Part shown: positions 5,366 through 7,429 of the stretch, one piece after another | Position numbering within the stretch: position 1 is the first letter of the stretch | How the letters are laid out: each line of letters begins with the position of its first letter | Assembly: GCA_019348515.1 (NCBI GenBank) | Contig: JAHWJF010000167.1 | Location: 1-7,429 of the forward strand | DNA length: 7,429 bases | Origin: Chloroflexota bacterium | Lineage (GTDB): Bacteria > Chloroflexota > Chloroflexia > Thermomicrobiales > UBA6265 | Direction: 5' to 3' | Position numbers and translations under genes: made by a program | Notes under the pieces: model-generated | Database searches by the model: none | The model's input: the letters and a program-made list of their open reading frames with translations, nothing else | Told to the model about the DNA's origin: nothing

Positions 5366-6577
5366 TTACCACACTGTATCAGCCGGCAGATCGAGGGCAA
5401 GGCGGCCAGCGTAGAGCAGGGTGCGCTCCGGGTTCAGGGGGTGGAACAGTCCAGCGCGGACATCACGGTAGGCTCGTTCGATTGGCGAAGACCGGAAGTA
5501 CGCGCTTCCCGCGACGACGTCCATTGCCAGATCAACCACGGCCTGGGCCTCGGTCACGACATGCCGCTTGGCGATCATCACCGCCGCTAGTGACCGGTCG
5601 TCCGGATCGTAGTCGTCACCGAGCTCACCAAGTGCGCCGAGCATGGACCACCAGAGTGTCCGCAGCTTGACGTCCATCAGCCCCACCTGCCGCTGGACCG
5701 TCTGATCCTCGGCCGGTACGCGACCGTCCGGCGTCCTCCGGCTTTGGATCACGCGTACTGCCTCGTCGCGGGCGGCGGCGGCGATGCCCGCGTAGACGGA
5801 AGCAGCGGGGAGTGCGAAATGGATACCCGCCGTGCGCAGAATGGGGTCGACTTTGCCCCAGGGGCGGCGTCCGACGACTTGCCCCTCGGAGACCTGGACG
5901 TCCTCGAGCAGCACGTCATTGCTCCCAGTCGCCCGCATCCCCAGCGTGTCCCAGTTGTCCAGGATCGTCACCCCCGGAGCGCTCATGGGGATACTCACCA
6001 GGAGCACGACCGGCCCCTCGCCCGGGTCGTCATATGCCGCCATCGTCGTCAGGACGTCGGCGACCGGCGCCTGGCTGCAGAAGACCTTGCGGCCGCTGAC
6101 GCGGTAACCGCCGTTCTCCCTGACAGCCTTGGCACTCGGCCAGATCCCATCCGAGCCGCCGCTCGTCATGAGCACGATCCCCTCACTCGCCACCCGTCGC
6201 AGCACCGTCTCCGCGGCGGCTACTCCGCGCCGCCGGCGAAAGACCTGGCTCAGAACCAGATAGTGGTGCATGTTGACCGCCAGCGCGGTCGAGGCGCAGG
6301 CGCGGGCGAGCTCCGCCTGGGCGAAGCAGACCTGACGCATGGTGGCGCCGAGCCCGCCCAATTCCACGGGCACGGCCAGGCGGAGATACCCCGCCTCCCG
6401 CATTCGCTCGAAGTTCTCGTGGACGAACGTGTTCTCGCGGTCATGGGCGGCGGCCCGGGTCGCGAACTCGGCGCCGAGCTCCGCCGCCAGGGGCACGAAG
6501 GCGTCATCGTCCGGATGCACCGGCCGTGGCCGCCAGGATCGCTCGGTCTCGGTTATGGGACGTTCCTCTACTACCAT
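5366..6577 (-). CDS. acyl-CoA-dehydrogenase-fold flavin monooxygenase-like protein
   Basis: This 403-residue protein has the full acyl-CoA dehydrogenase architecture. An N-terminal helical domain contains FERMREAGYLRLAVPVELGG (56-75) and the helix with AQAELARACASTALA. A middle beta domain has GSDGIWPS, SGRKVFCSQAP (161-171) and DNWDTLGMRATGS (207-219). A C-terminal helical bundle ends ERAYRDVRAGLFHPLNPERT (367-386). The usual catalytic Glu context near the C-terminus (YEGT type) is missing. Instead there is YRD.RAG.FH with His379, the pattern I associate with the DszC/HsaA-like group D flavin monooxygenases. With the flavin reductase 4 bases downstream, it probably uses reduced flavin and oxygen to hydroxylate an aromatic or thio substrate. 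A plain dehydrogenase remains possible. The ATG at 6577 is well supported by the upstream ribosome site. Confidence 0.85.
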   Translation of the reverse strand: MVVEERPITETERSWRPRPVHPDDDAFVPLAAELGAEFATRAAAHDRENTFVHENFERMREAGYLRLAVPVELGGLGATMRQVCFAQAELARACASTALAVNMHHYLVLSQVFRRRRGVAAAETVLRRVASEGIVLMTSGGSDGIWPSAKAVRENGGYRVSGRKVFCSQAPVADVLTTMAAYDDPGEGPVVLLVSIPMSAPGVTILDNWDTLGMRATGSNDVLLEDVQVSEGQVVGRRPWGKVDPILRTAGIHFALPAASVYAGIAAAARDEAVRVIQSRRTPDGRVPAEDQTVQRQVGLMDVKLRTLWWSMLGALGELGDDYDPDDRSLAAVMIAKRHVVTEAQAVVDLAMDVVAGSAYFRSSPIERAYRDVRAGLFHPLNPERTLLYAGRLALDLPADTVW

Positions 6578-6579
6578 GG

Positions 6580-6591
6580 CTCCTCTCCTCT
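6580..6591 (-). promoter_or_regulatory. strong double ribosome binding site of the oxygenase gene
   Basis: On the minus strand AGAGGAGAGGAG precedes the ATG at 6577. The first GAGGAG is about 7 bases from the start codon and a second GGAG only 2 bases from it. It is the richest Shine-Dalgarno site in the window and suggests high translation. Confidence 0.7.
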
Positions 6592-6611
6592 GTGTCTCAG
6601 CAAGTCGACAT

Positions 6612-6628
6612 ACGATGCCGGCTATCGT
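6612..6628. promoter_or_regulatory. palindrome in the divergent gap, candidate HxlR operator
   Basis: ACGAT (6612-6616) and ATCGT (6624-6628) form an exact inverted repeat around GCCGGCT. An 8-base palindrome GTCCGGAC (6627-6634) touches it. The site lies between the predicted start of oxygenase transcription and its ribosome site, where bound regulator would block elongation. HxlR regulators bind such dyads near their divergent target genes. Confidence 0.4.
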
Positions 6629-6643
6629 CCGGACCCTTCATCC

Positions 6644-6671
6644 ACTCTAGGGGGCAACCAGCCGGGTTCAA
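6644..6671 (-). promoter_or_regulatory. candidate promoter of the oxygenase/flavin reductase operon
   Basis: On the minus strand TTGAAC (6671-6666) and TAGAGT (6649-6644) stand 16 bases apart, each matching 4 of 6 consensus positions. Transcription would begin near 6637, giving a leader of about 60 bases that contains the palindrome at 6612-6628. Confidence 0.45.
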
Positions 6672-6720
6672 GTCCGATTTCTGGACCGGATACACTGGGA
6701 TTTCGTGGGGTACTGTGGCC

Positions 6721-7428
6721 ATGCGCGGCTACGGACAGTTCTGCCCCATCGCTATCGCCTCGGAGGTCTTCGCGGAGCGCTGGACGCCCCTCATCGTTCG
6801 CGAGCTGTTCTGCGGCAGTCATCGCTTCAATGAGCTACTGAACGGCCTGCCGCGGATCCCGCGGTCCCTTCTGGTGCAGCGTCTCCGCTCGATGGAAACC
6901 GCTGGTGTGGTCGAGCGCCGGGTGGACACCGCGGGTCGTGGTGTCGAATACCATCTGACACCGGCCGGAGTAGAGCTTGGAGACGTCGTGCTCCGGCTTG
7001 GAGACTGGGGCAAGCGCTGGGCCGATATTCCGGTTGGTCCGCAGAACCTCGATCCCGACCTTCTTATGTGGGACATCCATCGCCGGCTGGACGAGGACCA
7101 CATGCCGGACCGCCGGGTCGTGGTCCAGGTCGATCTCACCGGGGCGAACCTGAAGAACTACTGGCTGGTGCTGGAGCGCCCAGCGGCCTCGGTCTGCTGG
7201 ACTGATCCCGGCTTCGAGGTCGACCTCCTGGTCCAGGCCGATTCCGTCGCCTTACACCGCGTCTGGGTGGGTCAGCTTCCGCTCGATTCGGCGCTACGCG
7301 AAGGTCTGATCGAGCTCGATGGCCCAGCGGACCTGTGCCGCGCCTTCCCGAACTGGCTCAAGCTGAGCGTATTCGTCGAGCGGGATACACGAGGTGTTGG
7401 GGAAGGGTCCTCCTCGGGAGGGGACTGA
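6721..7428 (+). CDS. HxlR-family regulator with C-terminal SCP2-like domain
   Basis: A 235-residue regulator starts at ATG 6721. The frame is open further back, but those residues do not fit the family and overlap the divergent gene. Residues 1-100 are the HxlR (DUF24) winged helix: CPIAIASEVFAERWTPLIVREL (8-29), then FNELLNGLPRIPRSLLVQRLR (36-56, recognition region), VVERR and the wing EYHLTPAG (about 80-87). Cys8 is the conserved N-terminal cysteine that senses diamide, quinones or hypochlorite in YodB, CatR and HypR. Residues about 110-222 resemble an SCP2-like sterol or lipid-binding domain, seen in the longer HxlR proteins, which could bind a hydrophobic ligand. No good ribosome site precedes the ATG. 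A TACACT (6691-6696) could be its -10 element. Divergent placement makes the oxygenase/flavin reductase pair the likely target. Confidence 0.9.
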   Translation: MRGYGQFCPIAIASEVFAERWTPLIVRELFCGSHRFNELLNGLPRIPRSLLVQRLRSMETAGVVERRVDTAGRGVEYHLTPAGVELGDVVLRLGDWGKRWADIPVGPQNLDPDLLMWDIHRRLDEDHMPDRRVVVQVDLTGANLKNYWLVLERPAASVCWTDPGFEVDLLVQADSVALHRVWVGQLPLDSALREGLIELDGPADLCRAFPNWLKLSVFVERDTRGVGEGSSSGGD

Positions 7429-7429
7429 G

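Noticed and set aside
5744..6841. A 365-codon plus-strand open frame
   Set aside because: It is the mirror of the oxygenase gene, low in hydrophobic order and with no recognisable motif; the opposite strand carries a clear conserved protein.

Overview
This is a GC-rich bacterial window with the mixed gene strands and short gaps of a free-living genome. No rRNA, tRNA, CRISPR array, phage gene or intact insertion sequence was found. Lineage cannot be proved from the sequence alone. The CtaA-type heme A synthase, VapBC-type module, DoxX and zf-TFIIB proteins in a GC-rich background would suit a Chloroflexota bacterium of the Thermomicrobia type, or an actinobacterium-like organism; this is a weak inference.

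Left part (1-2224, + strand). The window opens inside a VOC-family ring-cleavage dioxygenase or glyoxalase-like gene of the CatE type. A DoxX-family membrane protein follows. Next come a hairpin and about 350 bases with no convincing gene, then a small TFIIB-type zinc-ribbon protein with a tandem 36-base repeat. A membrane-anchored helical protein of unknown function lies 43 bases further on, probably in the same transcript.

Middle (2225-4745). Behind a terminator-like hairpin and an operator-like inverted repeat lies an AbrB-type antitoxin and PIN-domain toxin pair, whose reading frames overlap by 29 bases. Convergent to it, on the minus strand, is a complete heme A synthase (CtaA/Cox15). 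Divergent from that is a SnoaL-like (NTF2-fold) protein, followed by a possible 24-residue small ORF.

Right part (4746-7429). A minus-strand pair has the layout of a two-component flavin monooxygenase: an acyl-CoA-dehydrogenase-fold enzyme lacking the usual C-terminal catalytic glutamate context, with a flavin reductase 4 bases behind it. Divergent from the pair is an HxlR-family regulator with a conserved N-terminal cysteine and a C-terminal SCP2-like domain. The 143-base gap between them holds a plausible promoter and a palindrome, so the regulator probably controls the oxygenase pair.

Overall idea (inference). A CatE-like VOC protein plus DoxX at one end and a Cys-HxlR regulator with a flavin oxygenase at the other recall the quinone- and catechol-responsive catDE / YodB-CatR systems of Bacillus. 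The two ends are about 4 kb apart with unrelated genes between, so a functional link is only a hypothesis.
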